A stretch of DNA of 48,201 bases from Thermosipho japonicus (GCF_014201655.1 NZ_JACHEX010000007.1:1-48201); one strand, 5' to 3'; counted from the stretch's first letter, positions 35,345-45,309 are shown. The notes: generated by a model from the letters alone, not told the origin. Made by a program: numbers and translations.

Positions 35345-36199
35345 TTGTATATAAAAACACTTGGGGAATTTGCCATTTTAGGTTTAGAGGGTATTAAATT
35401 TTCTGATAAAGAAAAGGAAATAATTAGTTATATTGCAATAAAAAGTCATGAAGGATATTTGTCAAGAGAAAGGCTTTTGGAAGACATATGGTATTTTGAT
35501 GACAAATATGTCTCAAATAAGAGGTTGTCGGTTTATCTTACAAAAATAAATAAAAAAATAAAAAAGTTGGGGAGAATATTTTGTAAGGATTCAAAAATAA
35601 AGTTTTTTGGAGAAAAGATAGAATGTGATGCTAAAGCTTTTGAAAAAAATGCTTTAAATTTTCTAGAAAATAAAGACTATGAATATGGAGAAAAAGCTAT
35701 TAGTATTTACAAAGGTAGCTTTCTTGAGGGAGTGTATAATGTATGGGTGGAAAATTTTAGAAACACGTATGAAGTATTATTTTTTGATGTGATATATTAT
35801 TTAATTTCTCTTACAAGCGATTATTTAAAAAAATCCAAATATTTACTTTATTTAACCTATGTAAGTTCTCATGAAAAGATGCTTGAATTAATAAAGAATG
35901 CTAAAGTTTTTGATAATAAAGAAAATTTATTTGTTCCATATGATTTTGCAAAATTTTTATTAGAAAAAAACTTTGAGTTAAGAGATCCAATTTACATCCC
36001 AATATATATTACTCTTGAAAACAGTGTTGATATTTCTAGATTTTTGAGAAAAGGTGATGTGCTATCAAAGAAAGATAATAATACGTTTTTGGTATTACTT
36101 GAAAAAAATCATAATATTTCTATGATTGAGCAAGTTACAAGCTTTTTAAAGCGTTTAGAAAAAAGTGGGATTGAGGTTAAACATTTTGAGGTAAAATAA
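35345..36199 (+). CDS. Transcriptional regulator with winged helix and BTAD-like domain
   Basis: A 284-residue cytoplasmic protein. Residues 1-95 resemble the OmpR/SARP-type winged helix: a LGEFAILGLEGIKFSDKEKEIISYIAI start, then SRERLLEDIWYFDDKYVSNKRLSVYLTKINKKIKKL as the DNA-contacting helices. Residues 98-170 look like a bacterial transcriptional activator (BTAD) helical repeat domain (KDYEYGEKAISIYKGSFLEGV). The last 100 residues are unlike anything I know and might bind a ligand or protein. There is no receiver or kinase domain. The start is a TTG after GAGGTGA. It is divergent from the secreted-protein cluster, so it may regulate it. Confidence 0.65.
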   Translation: MYIKTLGEFAILGLEGIKFSDKEKEIISYIAIKSHEGYLSRERLLEDIWYFDDKYVSNKRLSVYLTKINKKIKKLGRIFCKDSKIKFFGEKIECDAKAFEKNALNFLENKDYEYGEKAISIYKGSFLEGVYNVWVENFRNTYEVLFFDVIYYLISLTSDYLKKSKYLLYLTYVSSHEKMLELIKNAKVFDNKENLFVPYDFAKFLLEKNFELRDPIYIPIYITLENSVDISRFLRKGDVLSKKDNNTFLVLLEKNHNISMIEQVTSFLKRLEKSGIEVKHFEVK

Positions 36200-36223
36200 A
36201 GGCGACCTTTTAAGGTCGCCTTT
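36198..36223. terminator. Bidirectional terminator between the regulator and guaA
   Basis: A perfect 12-bp stem (AAAGGCGACCTT with AAGGTCGCCTTT), flanked by A and T runs, serves the two convergent genes. Confidence 0.85.
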
Positions 36224-36225
36224 AT

Positions 36226-37767
36226 TTATTCCCATTCAATTGTTGCAGGCGGTTTAGAAGTTATGTCATATACTACCCTGTTTACACCATCTACCTCATT
36301 TACTATTCTTTTTGCAACTTTATTTAAAAATTCATGTGGAAGTTTTGACCAATCTGCGGTCATACCATCATAGCTATTAACAGCTCTTAAAGCAATGACG
36401 TTATCATATGTTCTATAGTCTCCCATAACTCCAACGGATCTAATAGGCAAAAATACAGCAAATGCTTGCCATACTTTGTCATATAGATCATTTTTCTTTA
36501 GCTCTTCAATGAAGATATGATCTGCATGTTGCAGTATTTTTATAGCTTCATTTGTTACCTCTCCTATAATTCTTACTGCAAGTCCTGGTCCAGGAAATGG
36601 ATGTCTATTTATCATTTCATCAGGAAGCCCAAGGATCTTTCCAATTTTTCTTACCTCATCCTTAAAGAGATATCTAAAAGGTTCTATAATTTTAAAAGGT
36701 AACTTTTCAGGAAGTCCACCTACATTGTGGTGTGTTTTTATCTTCGCGGCGGCTTTTCGTTCGCTAACTTTACTTTCAATAATGTCCGGATAGAGTGTGC
36801 CCTGGGCAAGATACTTTATGTTTCCATACTTTTCAAGAAGTTTCATCGAAGTTTCATAAAACACGTCTATAAAGGTATGACCTATTATTTTTCTTTTTTC
36901 TTCGGGATCTTCAACACCTTTTAGGTTATTTAAAAACCTTTCTTTTGCATCAACAACGACTATATCTATTCCCAATTTTCTAAAATTTTCTTCTACTTCT
37001 TGTCTTTCGTTTAGTCTTAGAAGACCAGTATCAACAAATATTGGAATTGAGTTTTTTCCAATTGCTTTGTCAAGAAGCAGTGCAACAACTGATGAATCAA
37101 CTCCGCCAGAAAGTCCCAAAATTACTTTATCATTGCCAACTACTTTGCGAATTTCATTTATCTTTTCCTCAATAAAGTCTGACATTTTCCAATTTTTTTC
37201 CATACTTGCAACTTTAGAGACAAAATTTTCCAATATTTTGTCTCCAAAACTTGTATGAGTAACTTCTGGATGAAATTGAACACCGTATATGGTTCCATCT
37301 TTGTTTCGTATTGCAGCATAAGGTGAATTTTCGCTTTCTCCAATAACAAAAAATCCTTCTGGTAATTTTTCGACTCTGTCTGAATGACTCATCCATACGT
37401 CAAATTCTTTAGGTAAGCCTTCAAATAGAGGATCATCTTTTACTTTTAATACAGCATGCCCAAACTCTCTTTTTGGAGATTTTTCTACTATCCCCCCAAA
37501 TTTGTGGACTAGTGATTGAAGGCCGTAACATATTCCAAGGATAGGAATGTTCAATTCTAGGATATAGTCAGGAACAAACGGTGCATCTTTTTCAAAAACA
37601 CTTGCAGGACCACCGGAGAGAATTATTGCCACAGGATTTAAGTTTTGAACTTCTTCTTTTGAAGCGTCCCAAGGAAGTAGTTCAGCATAATAACCTTTTT
37701 CTCTAACACGCCTTACAATAAGCTGAGTATACTGGGATCCATAATCAAGGACAACAACAGTATTCAA
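36226..37767 (-). CDS. guaA: GMP synthase (glutamine-hydrolysing)
   Basis: Converts XMP to GMP using glutamine and ATP. 513 residues: class I glutamine amidotransferase domain with the catalytic Cys in GICYGLQ near residue 80 and HPEVTH near 165, ATP-pyrophosphatase domain with the P-loop [11 protein letters not shown] near 217, then the C-terminal XMP-binding and dimer domain ending [11 protein letters not shown]. The TTG at 37767 is preferred because it follows GGGGGGTG by eight bases; the GTG at 37776 is part of that site. An extended -10 box (TGGTAAAAT) lies just upstream, so it may be transcribed apart from lemA. Confidence 0.96.
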   Translation of the reverse strand: MNTVVVLDYGSQYTQLIVRRVREKGYYAELLPWDASKEEVQNLNPVAIILSGGPASVFEKDAPFVPDYILELNIPILGICYGLQSLVHKFGGIVEKSPKREFGHAVLKVKDDPLFEGLPKEFDVWMSHSDRVEKLPEGFFVIGESENSPYAAIRNKDGTIYGVQFHPEVTHTSFGDKILENFVSKVASMEKNWKMSDFIEEKINEIRKVVGNDKVILGLSGGVDSSVVALLLDKAIGKNSIPIFVDTGLLRLNERQEVEENFRKLGIDIVVVDAKERFLNNLKGVEDPEEKRKIIGHTFIDVFYETSMKLLEKYGNIKYLAQGTLYPDIIESKVSERKAAAKIKTHHNVGGLPEKLPFKIIEPFRYLFKDEVRKIGKILGLPDEMINRHPFPGPGLAVRIIGEVTNEAIKILQHADHIFIEELKKNDLYDKVWQAFAVFLPIRSVGVMGDYRTYDNVIALRAVNSYDGMTADWSKLPHEFLNKVAKRIVNEVDGVNRVVYDITSKPPATIEWE

Positions 37768-37845
37768 AAAAAACACCCCCCAAACTTTTTCAAAAATTTT
37801 ACCATTAAAGAGACTAAAAAAGATAAAAATGATATAAATTATATG

Positions 37846-38406
37846 TTAAAAAGATAAGTCAACGTTTGGGACTTCTTTTTCAGTTTCTTCAACTTTAAAG
37901 AATGGGGCTTCCTTAAATTTAAACATGGAAGCAATTATGTTTGAAGGAAAAACTGAGATCTTTGTATTGTATTTCATCACTATATCGTTGTAAAATTGCC
38001 TTGCGTATGATATTTTGTCTTCTGTTTTTCTTAGTTCTTCCATTAAAGAGCTAACATTTTCGTTGGCCTTTAGATCAGGATAATTTTCTACCACTGCTAG
38101 AAGTTTTGAGAGTGCGCCAGTAAGTTGATTTTCTGCTTCTATTTTTTTACTAATATCTTTGCTTGAAATAGCAGAAGCCCTTGCTTGCAAAACTTTTTCA
38201 AGTGTTTCCTGTTCAAATTTCATATACCCTTTTACACTATTAACAAGATTTGGAATTAAATCATGCCTTCTTTTGAGTTGAACATCAATTTGACTCCAAG
38301 CGTTTTCTATCATCTTTTTAAGTTTTACTAGAGAGTTGTATGTGCCAATAACCCAGAAAAGAATTAATAATATAATACCTAGAATAATCCAAATCAAAAA
38401 CCTCAC
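37846..38406 (-). CDS. lemA: LemA family membrane-anchored protein
   Basis: A 186-residue protein with one N-terminal membrane helix (residues 3-22) followed by a long helical cytoplasmic or periplasmic domain. The family signature YNSLVKLKKMIENAWSQIDVQLKRRHDLIPNLVNSVKGY begins near residue 24. Its role in bacteria is not settled. LemA genes are very often next to DUF2207-type or TPM-type membrane protein genes, as here, suggesting a joint envelope function. Confidence 0.92.
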   Translation of the reverse strand: MRFLIWIILGIILLILFWVIGTYNSLVKLKKMIENAWSQIDVQLKRRHDLIPNLVNSVKGYMKFEQETLEKVLQARASAISSKDISKKIEAENQLTGALSKLLAVVENYPDLKANENVSSLMEELRKTEDKISYARQFYNDIVMKYNTKISVFPSNIIASMFKFKEAPFFKVEETEKEVPNVDLSF

Positions 38407-38418
38407 CTCCTTATTGTT

Positions 38419-40161
38419 TTAAAAAGCGCCTCCGCCTCCACCACCGGAGCCACCGCCAATACCACCAGCTCCGCCTGAAAATCCTCCTTTTCCTGAGGAA
38501 TTTCCATAAACTGTGGAGTGTGCAACTGTAGAAACAACATAAAATTGTCTTCCAAATCTTCTGTATGGATAATAATACACTGTTTCGTTTACGTCGATGT
38601 CTTTAGGTATCAATTTTTTCAAGTGTTTTTCAACCTTATCGGCTATAGAAAGGGCTGTTGCATATACAAGGTAATCTTCCCATAGAACTATAGATTCTGG
38701 TGGATACTGTGAAAGTAGAGAATAATCTGTTAAAAATTTTTCAAAGTTTTTCCATTTGAGGTAGTATTCTCTTCCTTCTTTTGACCAACTACCAAATACA
38801 TCCTTTGGTAAAATAAAGACTCCTGCACCGATGGCAAAAAGTATAGTTGAAAAGACACTCTGGTATGCAAAGTTTATTTTTGAAAAAGAAAAGAATATTA
38901 AAATTGAAGAAATTATAGAAAATATTCCAACTAAATAGGAAAGATAAGTACCAACAACTGATAAATACTTTCTTGATTTTGCAATATCTACAACAAGAGA
39001 CTTGTACGCGTTAAATTCGTCAAGAAAATCTTTTGCAAGTTTTTTATCCTTTGATAAAGTTTTTTTTAGCTGAGAAAAGGAAAAGACATTATCGTAAGAA
39101 TACTTTCTTAATAGCCGATAGAAAAATTTTTCGGTTTCACTTAAATCATTTCCATCTTTGTCGAGGATCTTTATGTATTTACCTTCTTTATCGAGTTCTA
39201 CATATTTCTTTTTATAAAGGTCCATAATTACTGCACTAATTCCATCGGAATCAATTTTGCTTAATTGATTTACAACAATTGCGTTAACAATATCTGGAGA
39301 ATCATTATATGGAATTTCTCTTTCATATATTCCATTGTATGGAATTTGTCTTTCTCTTCCAAAAAAGTTGAATATAAGGGTTAGAAGAACTATTGAGATA
39401 ATTATAAATACAGGTGGTAATATTCTACTTAGAAGAACTTTTGTAGAATAAGTTTTTTCAATTTCTTCTATTTCACTTAAATAAAGGCTGGAATTTTCGT
39501 ATGAGTACTTTAACTTTTTTGGAGGAAATATAAATCTTGCTTCTGCAAATGTATAAGGTGGAAGTTTTTTAATGTTTAAGGTGAATGTATTACCATTTCT
39601 TGAATAATTTATTTTTGGGTGGGTGTATATTTTTTCTACAGTTAAATCTTCTGGGAAGACAAATTTTGCGGTTATGTTGTTGACTGGAGCATCCCATTTT
39701 GCCCCCCAAAATTGTCTAAAGACTTGTGAAATATCACTTCCATTTTCAAGCACGTACTTTGCATCATATGTGACGTGAAGTTCAATGTTTTCAATCTCTT
39801 GCGGTGATATTGGGGTATTTGATACCCACACTCTTGCTTCAAATTCTCTGTTATTTTTCCTTAAAAACTCAACTCTTTCACCATCGACATTTTCAATCCA
39901 CAATTTTACGTTTTCTATTTTTACAGCTCTACTTTGTTCAACATATCTGTATACTCCTCTAAATGGTTTTCTCATCTTGTAATTAATTATTTCATGCACA
40001 TGAACTATACCGTCTTTATCCATTATTTGCTCTATAGTAGCAGAAGTAATTTCATACTTTCCATTCAGGTACCATTGTATATATCCACTGACAAAGAGCT
40101 GAATAGTGACAATTGCAATGATAGAAATAATAACTAATAGTATATATTTTGCAAATTTCAT
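38419..40161 (-). CDS. DUF2207 family membrane protein
   Basis: A 580-residue protein. It has an N-terminal membrane helix (residues about 5-25), an extracytoplasmic beta-rich DUF2207 domain to about 240, a helix near 250, a cytoplasmic region, two further helices near 405-450 and a C-terminal tail that ends in a glycine-rich segment (GGAGGIGGGSGGGGGGAF). This tail type is usual in the family. The ATG at 40161 follows GGGGGGTGAG; an upstream ATG at 40197 would add residues before the signal anchor and lies before the ribosome binding site. It is 12 bases from lemA, so the pair is an operon. Function unknown. Confidence 0.88.
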   Translation of the reverse strand: MKFAKYILLVIISIIAIVTIQLFVSGYIQWYLNGKYEITSATIEQIMDKDGIVHVHEIINYKMRKPFRGVYRYVEQSRAVKIENVKLWIENVDGERVEFLRKNNREFEARVWVSNTPISPQEIENIELHVTYDAKYVLENGSDISQVFRQFWGAKWDAPVNNITAKFVFPEDLTVEKIYTHPKINYSRNGNTFTLNIKKLPPYTFAEARFIFPPKKLKYSYENSSLYLSEIEEIEKTYSTKVLLSRILPPVFIIISIVLLTLIFNFFGRERQIPYNGIYEREIPYNDSPDIVNAIVVNQLSKIDSDGISAVIMDLYKKKYVELDKEGKYIKILDKDGNDLSETEKFFYRLLRKYSYDNVFSFSQLKKTLSKDKKLAKDFLDEFNAYKSLVVDIAKSRKYLSVVGTYLSYLVGIFSIISSILIFFSFSKINFAYQSVFSTILFAIGAGVFILPKDVFGSWSKEGREYYLKWKNFEKFLTDYSLLSQYPPESIVLWEDYLVYATALSIADKVEKHLKKLIPKDIDVNETVYYYPYRRFGRQFYVVSTVAHSTVYGNSSGKGGFSGGAGGIGGGSGGGGGGAF

Positions 40162-40222
40162 TTGCTCACCCCCCGACAAGCAAATTATATCATACAAGAA
40201 AAATAAAGACTATATATAAAAT

Positions 40223-40255
40223 AAATCCCCCCATTGAAACTCTTCGGGGGGATTT
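40223..40255 (-). terminator. Terminator of the methionine operon
   Basis: AAATCCCCCC and GGGGGGATTT form a 10-bp stem, followed on the minus strand by an A/T-rich tail (ATTTATTTTAT). It lies seven bases after the nitroreductase stop codon. Confidence 0.8.
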
Positions 40256-40261
40256 ATAATA

Positions 40262-40807
40262 TTAAATTTTGTTGTACGAGATTATTTCGTTTAAGTCTTT
40301 TCTTTTTAGTTTTGGTTTTGGATCATTTCCATATCCTACTGGTATAATAACTTCCAGTTTATAAGTTGAAAAGTTAAAATCCTGTGGGTTTGGCGGTGTA
40401 TAGGTAAGACTTGAAAGTCCTTTTTCTTCAAGTGCTAGAAGTAGATATCCGACAGATATCCAAGTAGACTCTTTTGAAAATGGAAATCTTTTGTCTGAGT
40501 AAACTAGAATTAAATAAGGAGCTTCCGTTAGAAATCTTTTTTGCCAAGTTATATTATATTCATTTAGAAAATCTTTTAGTTTTCCTTTAGATTTTTCATA
40601 GAATATTTTTTCTTTTTCTTCCACAGATTTTCTAATTTTTTCTTTTAGTTTTTCATCATCGACTATCACGAAATGCCAAGGTTGAGTGTTCATACCTGAT
40701 GGGGCTTCTTTTGCTACGTTTATTGCATATTTTATATCTTCGATATTTACTTTTTCTTTCAAAAATATTCTTGTAGTTTTTCTCTTTTTTGCAATTTCAA
40801 AAATCAT
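40262..40807 (-). CDS. Nitroreductase-family FMN oxidoreductase
   Basis: A 181-residue single-domain nitroreductase-fold protein. Typical parts are the R-x-T-R-I-F-like start KRKTTRIFLKEKV, the FMN-contacting APSGMNTQPWHFVIVDD near residue 34 and ISVGYLLLALEEKGLSSL near 115. The ATG at 40807 follows AGAGGTGA by five bases; a GTG three codons upstream lies within that site. The ribosome binding site overlaps the metH stop, so it belongs to the methionine operon. Its electron acceptor is unknown. It could supply electrons for reductive reactivation of MetH or for the iron-sulfur step of homocysteine formation, but this is inference from position only. Confidence 0.8.
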   Translation of the reverse strand: MIFEIAKKRKTTRIFLKEKVNIEDIKYAINVAKEAPSGMNTQPWHFVIVDDEKLKEKIRKSVEEKEKIFYEKSKGKLKDFLNEYNITWQKRFLTEAPYLILVYSDKRFPFSKESTWISVGYLLLALEEKGLSSLTYTPPNPQDFNFSTYKLEVIIPVGYGNDPKPKLKRKDLNEIISYNKI

Positions 40808-40812
40808 TTTTA

Positions 40813-43134
40813 TCACCTCTTTAAGATTTTTTTGGAAAGTTTAAGACCTTCACTTGCATTTTTTGCATAGTATACTCCAAAATTCTCTGCAATTTCCTTA
40901 TTTAATGATGCTCCGCCAGCGATTATTGGAATTTTTATACCTTCCTTTTCGAGTAAGTCCTTTACTTCTTTTATTCTTCCTATAGTTGTTGTCATCATAG
41001 CAGAAAGTCCTAGTATTTCTGGTTGGTGTTTTTTAACCTCTTCAAGAATTTTTGAGGCTGGAACATCTTTTCCAAGATCAATTACGTTGAACCCCGAACT
41101 TTTAAACAATGTTGCAACGATTTTTTTACCAATATCGTGAACGTCGCCTTCAACTGTTGCAACAATTATTGTGCCTATTTTTTGCTTGTCACTCTTTTCA
41201 AGGAGTGAGTTTAAGTATTCAAAGACAGGAGTTACTGTTTCAGCTGCAAGTATAAGGTGTGGAAGGTATATAACACCTTTTGAATATAGCTCTCCAATGT
41301 GTTCCATAGCTTTTGAAAGGATATTTTGACTTATTTGAAGAGGAGAATATTCTTCAAGTAATCTTTCGATTTCTTGTTTTAATTCTTTTTCTTTCTTTTT
41401 AAGGATCATTTCAACAAGAGGATCTTCTTTTAGAATTTCTTGTTTTGCAAGTTCTTTTCCCTTTAGTACGAGTGTTCCAAAAATAGTGTTCATTGTACAC
41501 TTTTCACTTGTATTTAATATAGCGGCATTGAGCCCTTTGTCTATACATAGTGTTAGAAAAGAAGCATTTAAAGCTTCTCTATTTGGCATTCCAAAACTTA
41601 AATTTGAAAGCCCAATGGATGTCATTAAACCTTCTTTTGATAACAATTCTATTGTTTTAACTGTGACATTTGGATCTTTTTTTGCGCCAACTGGAAGAAC
41701 AAGTGGGTCGACTAAGATGCGATTGCGTTTTATCCCATTTTTTTCAAGGTATTCTACAGCTTCTTTTGCAATTTCAAATCTTTCTTTTGCTGTTTCTGGT
41801 ATTTTATCTTTCATTGTAAGAAGAACAAGCATTCCACCGTATCTTTTAAGTAGGTATATTGCATTGTCTAGTTTTTCCTTTTTAGCTGTAGAAGAATTTA
41901 TTATTGGTCTTCCAACGTATTCCTTTAAAGCTTCTTCCATAAATTCAAACTCTTGTATATCAAGGGAAAGAGGTAGACTTCCAATTTTGTCAAGGGTATT
42001 TACAGCAAGGCTAAAATGTGATTTGTCAAGCAGTTTTTCTATTCCAAGATTTACATCTAAAACATGAGCACCTTCCTGCTCTTGCATAGACGCAAGTTCA
42101 ACAATTTTACTAAAATCTTTGTTCTTTATTTTTTCCTGAAATTTCTTTTTACCTGCTGCATTGATTTTCTCACCAATAATTAAGAAGGGGGAAATCTTTT
42201 GCAATTTAGTTCTGCTTGAGACAAATTCTTCCGCTATAATTTTTCTTTTTTTGGGTTTTCTATTCTTTAAAAATTCAACCATTAATCTTATGTGCTCTGG
42301 AGAAGTTCCACAGCACCCTCCAACAATATTTGCACCTATCTCTACAAAATCTTCCATGTAAATTGCAAACTTTTCTGGAGAGGTTTTGTATACAATACTT
42401 CCATCCCTTTGAAGTTTTGGTTTTCCTGCGTTTGGTTCTACACTGATTGGTTTTTTAGAGTATTGAGCTAGTTCTCTAAAAACTGATAATAATTTTTCGG
42501 GTTCTAATGTACAGTTTATTCCAATAACATCTATATCTAAGTCGTTTAGTAAGCTTGCAAAAATTTCAACACTTGTTCCTGTAACAGCTTTTGAATTTTC
42601 CTCAAAAGTCATTTGAGCAATTATTGGTATATCTTGTGAAAGATCCCTGAGTGCAAGAATTGCGGCTTTTAACTCTTTTAAATCAGACATTGTTTCTATT
42701 ATAAAGCCATCAACTCCGGCGTTTAATAATATTTCACCTTGTTCTTTGAAAACGTCATATGCTTCGTTAAATGAGAGTTCACCCAATGGTTCTATTAAAA
42801 ATCCAGTGGATGAAATATCTCCTAGAACATACACATTTCTTTGTCCGACTGCTTTTTTTGCAATTTTAACTGCGTTATAGTTTATATCTTTTATGTCATA
42901 ACTAACTTTTAACGATTTTAGTTTCAGTCTATTTGCACTGAATGTGTTAGTAAGTAGAAAATCCACACCTGCATCAACATATGCTTTTTGAAGGTCAAAG
43001 ACCATTTCTTTATCTGTAATGTTTAGAGTTTCAATAACACCTTTAAATCCCTTTTTAAAAAACTCTGTACCGTATGCACCATCGAGAAAGTAAATTTTTT
43101 CATTAAGCATTTGTAGAAATTCTTTTCTGTTCAA
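40813..43134 (-). CDS. metH: Cobalamin-dependent methionine synthase without activation domain
   Basis: Transfers a methyl group from 5-methyltetrahydrofolate via cob(I)alamin to homocysteine. 773 residues. The homocysteine-binding barrel (about 1-290) has the zinc cysteines in INCTLEP and GGCCGTSPEH. A pterin-binding barrel (about 310-560) begins IGEKINAAGKKKF. The cobalamin module (about 575-773) has DVHDIGKKIVATL, with the cobalt-ligating histidine, and LSAMMTTTIG. The C-terminal SAM-binding reactivation domain of E. coli MetH is missing; it is supplied by the next gene upstream, as in T. maritima TM0268/TM0269. Start TTG. Confidence 0.96.
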   Translation of the reverse strand: MNRKEFLQMLNEKIYFLDGAYGTEFFKKGFKGVIETLNITDKEMVFDLQKAYVDAGVDFLLTNTFSANRLKLKSLKVSYDIKDINYNAVKIAKKAVGQRNVYVLGDISSTGFLIEPLGELSFNEAYDVFKEQGEILLNAGVDGFIIETMSDLKELKAAILALRDLSQDIPIIAQMTFEENSKAVTGTSVEIFASLLNDLDIDVIGINCTLEPEKLLSVFRELAQYSKKPISVEPNAGKPKLQRDGSIVYKTSPEKFAIYMEDFVEIGANIVGGCCGTSPEHIRLMVEFLKNRKPKKRKIIAEEFVSSRTKLQKISPFLIIGEKINAAGKKKFQEKIKNKDFSKIVELASMQEQEGAHVLDVNLGIEKLLDKSHFSLAVNTLDKIGSLPLSLDIQEFEFMEEALKEYVGRPIINSSTAKKEKLDNAIYLLKRYGGMLVLLTMKDKIPETAKERFEIAKEAVEYLEKNGIKRNRILVDPLVLPVGAKKDPNVTVKTIELLSKEGLMTSIGLSNLSFGMPNREALNASFLTLCIDKGLNAAILNTSEKCTMNTIFGTLVLKGKELAKQEILKEDPLVEMILKKKEKELKQEIERLLEEYSPLQISQNILSKAMEHIGELYSKGVIYLPHLILAAETVTPVFEYLNSLLEKSDKQKIGTIIVATVEGDVHDIGKKIVATLFKSSGFNVIDLGKDVPASKILEEVKKHQPEILGLSAMMTTTIGRIKEVKDLLEKEGIKIPIIAGGASLNKEIAENFGVYYAKNASEGLKLSKKILKR

Positions 43135-43137
43135 CTT

Positions 43138-43683
43138 TTACCACCATCCTATCATACATGTTGTCGTTTTTCTTGGGATCATAATACCACTTTCTAAGAC
43201 CTTTATTTTGGTTACTTTTAATAAATTAATGATAGTTCTATTTTCTCTAATGTCTACATCCTCATATCCTGGAGAAAATCTCATTGTCCCATCTTTGTAT
43301 TTTTGCCTTAACTTTTTATCAAAATTATCATTTAAGGTTTCAAGTGCTTCTGAACCCCACGCATCGAGAATCATTCCAGAAAATACTTCTCCATTTTCTG
43401 TGTAATGTTCTATTTTTTTATCTATTTCTTCTCCAAGTGTGGAGACAAAAAGTGTCATTTTTTTAACACCTTTAAATTTTCCTGGAATTATACTCTTTGG
43501 CAGCTTCTCTATGTTAAATGTTTTGTACCAGATAGTTGGAGATGATAAAAAAAGACCTTCAAGATAAAGATCATTTATCTTTTTGATTAATTCTTCATCC
43601 AGTTTTTCATATCTTGTAGATGCTCTTGCAAGGACTATTTTCTTTTTAGGCATATATTCAAATTTTTCGGGGATATAAATCAC
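43138..43683 (-). CDS. Stand-alone methionine synthase activation (SAM-binding) domain
   Basis: A 181-residue protein that resembles the separate MetH reactivation domain of Thermotoga (TM0269). It binds S-adenosylmethionine and remethylates cobalamin after accidental oxidation to cob(II)alamin. Visible parts are LFVSTLGEEIDKKIEHY, ILDAWGSEALETLND and the RFSPGYEDVDI segment matching the RxxPGY motif that contacts SAM. It ends in an unusual KTTTCMIGWW. The GTG start follows AGGAGGAATTAAT. It is immediately upstream of metH, three bases apart. Confidence 0.88.
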   Translation of the reverse strand: MIYIPEKFEYMPKKKIVLARASTRYEKLDEELIKKINDLYLEGLFLSSPTIWYKTFNIEKLPKSIIPGKFKGVKKMTLFVSTLGEEIDKKIEHYTENGEVFSGMILDAWGSEALETLNDNFDKKLRQKYKDGTMRFSPGYEDVDIRENRTIINLLKVTKIKVLESGIMIPRKTTTCMIGWW

Positions 43684-43694
43684 ATTAATTCCTC

Positions 43695-44609
43695 CTATAC
43701 GTGCTTTAATATTTCTACAATTGCATCGGTATTACTCATTGTAAAAAAGTGTATTCCTGGAACATTTTTTTTTAGTTTTTCAATTAATTTTATTGTGTAT
43801 TTTACTCCAACCCAGAATTCTTCTTTTGGAGTTCTTGCACTATCTAATTTTTCCATCAATTCTTCAGGAATATCTACATAAAAAGTTCCAGGAATTTTTA
43901 ATGCACTTTTGTAGCTTAGAATGGGCTTAAGTCCAGGTATAACTTTTACGGTTATTCCTTCATTCCTTAAAAGTTCGACAAAGTTGAAATACTTTTCTAC
44001 GTCAAAGAACATCTGAGTTATTACAAACTGTGCTCCTGCTTCTATCTTCTTCTTTAAGTACTTTATATCGGTTTTTAGATTTGGAGATTCATAGTGTTTT
44101 TCTGGATAGCCTGCTACACCAATGCAAAAGTTTGTTTTTTTGGCTGTTTGATACAAGTATTTTCCATTGTTCATCTCAGAAATTTGTTGAACAAGCTGAT
44201 ATGCATGATCATACTGCCATTCTTTTTTTATTACGTTTTTCTTTTTATCTCCACGAATAACAAATACATTATCGATTCCAAGAAAATCTAGATCGATTAA
44301 TAATTCTTCAAGCTCAAATTTGCTGTTTCCAATACAGGTAAGATGCGGAACTACATCTACATTGTATCTCATCTTTAATGCTGCAACAATTCCCATTGTT
44401 CCTGGTCTTTTAACTTTTGGAAGTTTAAGAATTTGTCCATCTATTTCATAGTATTCAAGCTCTGGAGGATGTTTGGTTACACTTATAAATGCTGGATTGT
44501 ACGGCATTATTTTGTCTATTGCTTTGTATAGATTATCTGCACTATGCCCTCTAAGTGGTGGTATTACTTCAATTGAGATAAAAAAGTCCTTAATTTGAGA
44601 TATCTTCAT
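43695..44609 (-). CDS. metF: 5,10-methylenetetrahydrofolate reductase
   Basis: A 304-residue flavin-dependent TIM-barrel enzyme that makes 5-methyltetrahydrofolate, the methyl donor for MetH. SIEVIPPLRG at residue 12 holds the catalytic glutamate. FISVTKHP, VPHLTCIGNSKFELEELL, FVIRGDKKK, CIGVAGYPEKHYES and AQFVITQMFFDVEKYFNF are conserved. The ATG is 11 bases after a GGGGTTG site and four bases from the previous stop. Together with glyA it links serine to methionine. Confidence 0.95.
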   Translation of the reverse strand: MKISQIKDFFISIEVIPPLRGHSADNLYKAIDKIMPYNPAFISVTKHPPELEYYEIDGQILKLPKVKRPGTMGIVAALKMRYNVDVVPHLTCIGNSKFELEELLIDLDFLGIDNVFVIRGDKKKNVIKKEWQYDHAYQLVQQISEMNNGKYLYQTAKKTNFCIGVAGYPEKHYESPNLKTDIKYLKKKIEAGAQFVITQMFFDVEKYFNFVELLRNEGITVKVIPGLKPILSYKSALKIPGTFYVDIPEELMEKLDSARTPKEEFWVGVKYTIKLIEKLKKNVPGIHFFTMSNTDAIVEILKHV

Positions 44610-44613
44610 TTTT

Positions 44614-45309
44614 TCAACCCCTTATATTATGTATAGCCTTTATGATTATATTATTATCTATTGTAACAATTATATCTTGTATCTCTTCAAAATTTCTTGA
44701 AAGTAAATTTTTTGCATCATGCACATTTTTAATTTTATTAGATATTGCAGTAGCATATGCATCGGCAAGGGCAGGATCACTGCATACAACTGTAGTTGTA
44801 TCTGTTTTGCCAAAATTTTTTGAATGTCCAATTTTTCTCGAAGATGTTGCAACTCCAAACTCTCCAGGGGGTAATTCTAGGTATAAATTATTATTAGTTG
44901 AAAGTATCATTATAGTTGTTGGTTCATGTGAATAAATATATAAATCTCCACCATTTTCTACTAAAAGTTTTTTTGGGTTTACTATTTTTTTAATATATTG
45001 TCCAATATGTTTTGCGAAAGCACCTGCAACAGCCGCCATTGGTCCAACATTTGCCTTTTTTGAAGCTTTAAGCATATCTTTTGCTACTTTTGGAGCATTC
45101 TCATCAAATGCAATTGGCTTTAAAGATGAAAGAAAAGTTTTTGTTGCGTATCCTTCCAGTTCTTTTCTCAAAGAAACAAGATAGTTGTAAGCTAGAACTG
45201 AAAGTCCCGTATCATCTTTGTCTAATGCAATCCAGAGGTCACTTTCTTTGTATTTTATGGCAAACGAAAAAAGATTATTTCCCATGAAACTTCTGTAAAA
45301 TCTTTTCAA
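44614..45309 (-). CDS. UPF0280 (COG2122) protein, homocysteine-biosynthesis associated
   Basis: A 231-residue protein of the COG2122 group, a thiamine-biosynthesis-like ApbE/NosX-fold family by some annotations. In Methanosarcina the homologue MA1715 was linked genetically to homocysteine synthesis from aspartate semialdehyde. Recognisable segments are MAAVAGAFAKHIGQYI near 95, LVENGGDLYIY near 118 and CSDPALADAYATAISNKI near 180. The TTG at 45309 is preferred: it overlaps the previous stop (TTGA) and follows GGGGG at eight bases. A longer reading from 45348 would overlap the COG1900 gene. The biochemical role is not known. Confidence 0.85.
   Translation of the reverse strand: MKRFYRSFMGNNLFSFAIKYKESDLWIALDKDDTGLSVLAYNYLVSLRKELEGYATKTFLSSLKPIAFDENAPKVAKDMLKASKKANVGPMAAVAGAFAKHIGQYIKKIVNPKKLLVENGGDLYIYSHEPTTIMILSTNNNLYLELPPGEFGVATSSRKIGHSKNFGKTDTTTVVCSDPALADAYATAISNKIKNVHDAKNLLSRNFEEIQDIIVTIDNNIIIKAIHNIRG

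Noticed and set aside
41486-42067. A 193-codon plus-strand frame
   Set aside because: It is a shadow of metH in another frame, with no ribosome binding site or recognisable domain.
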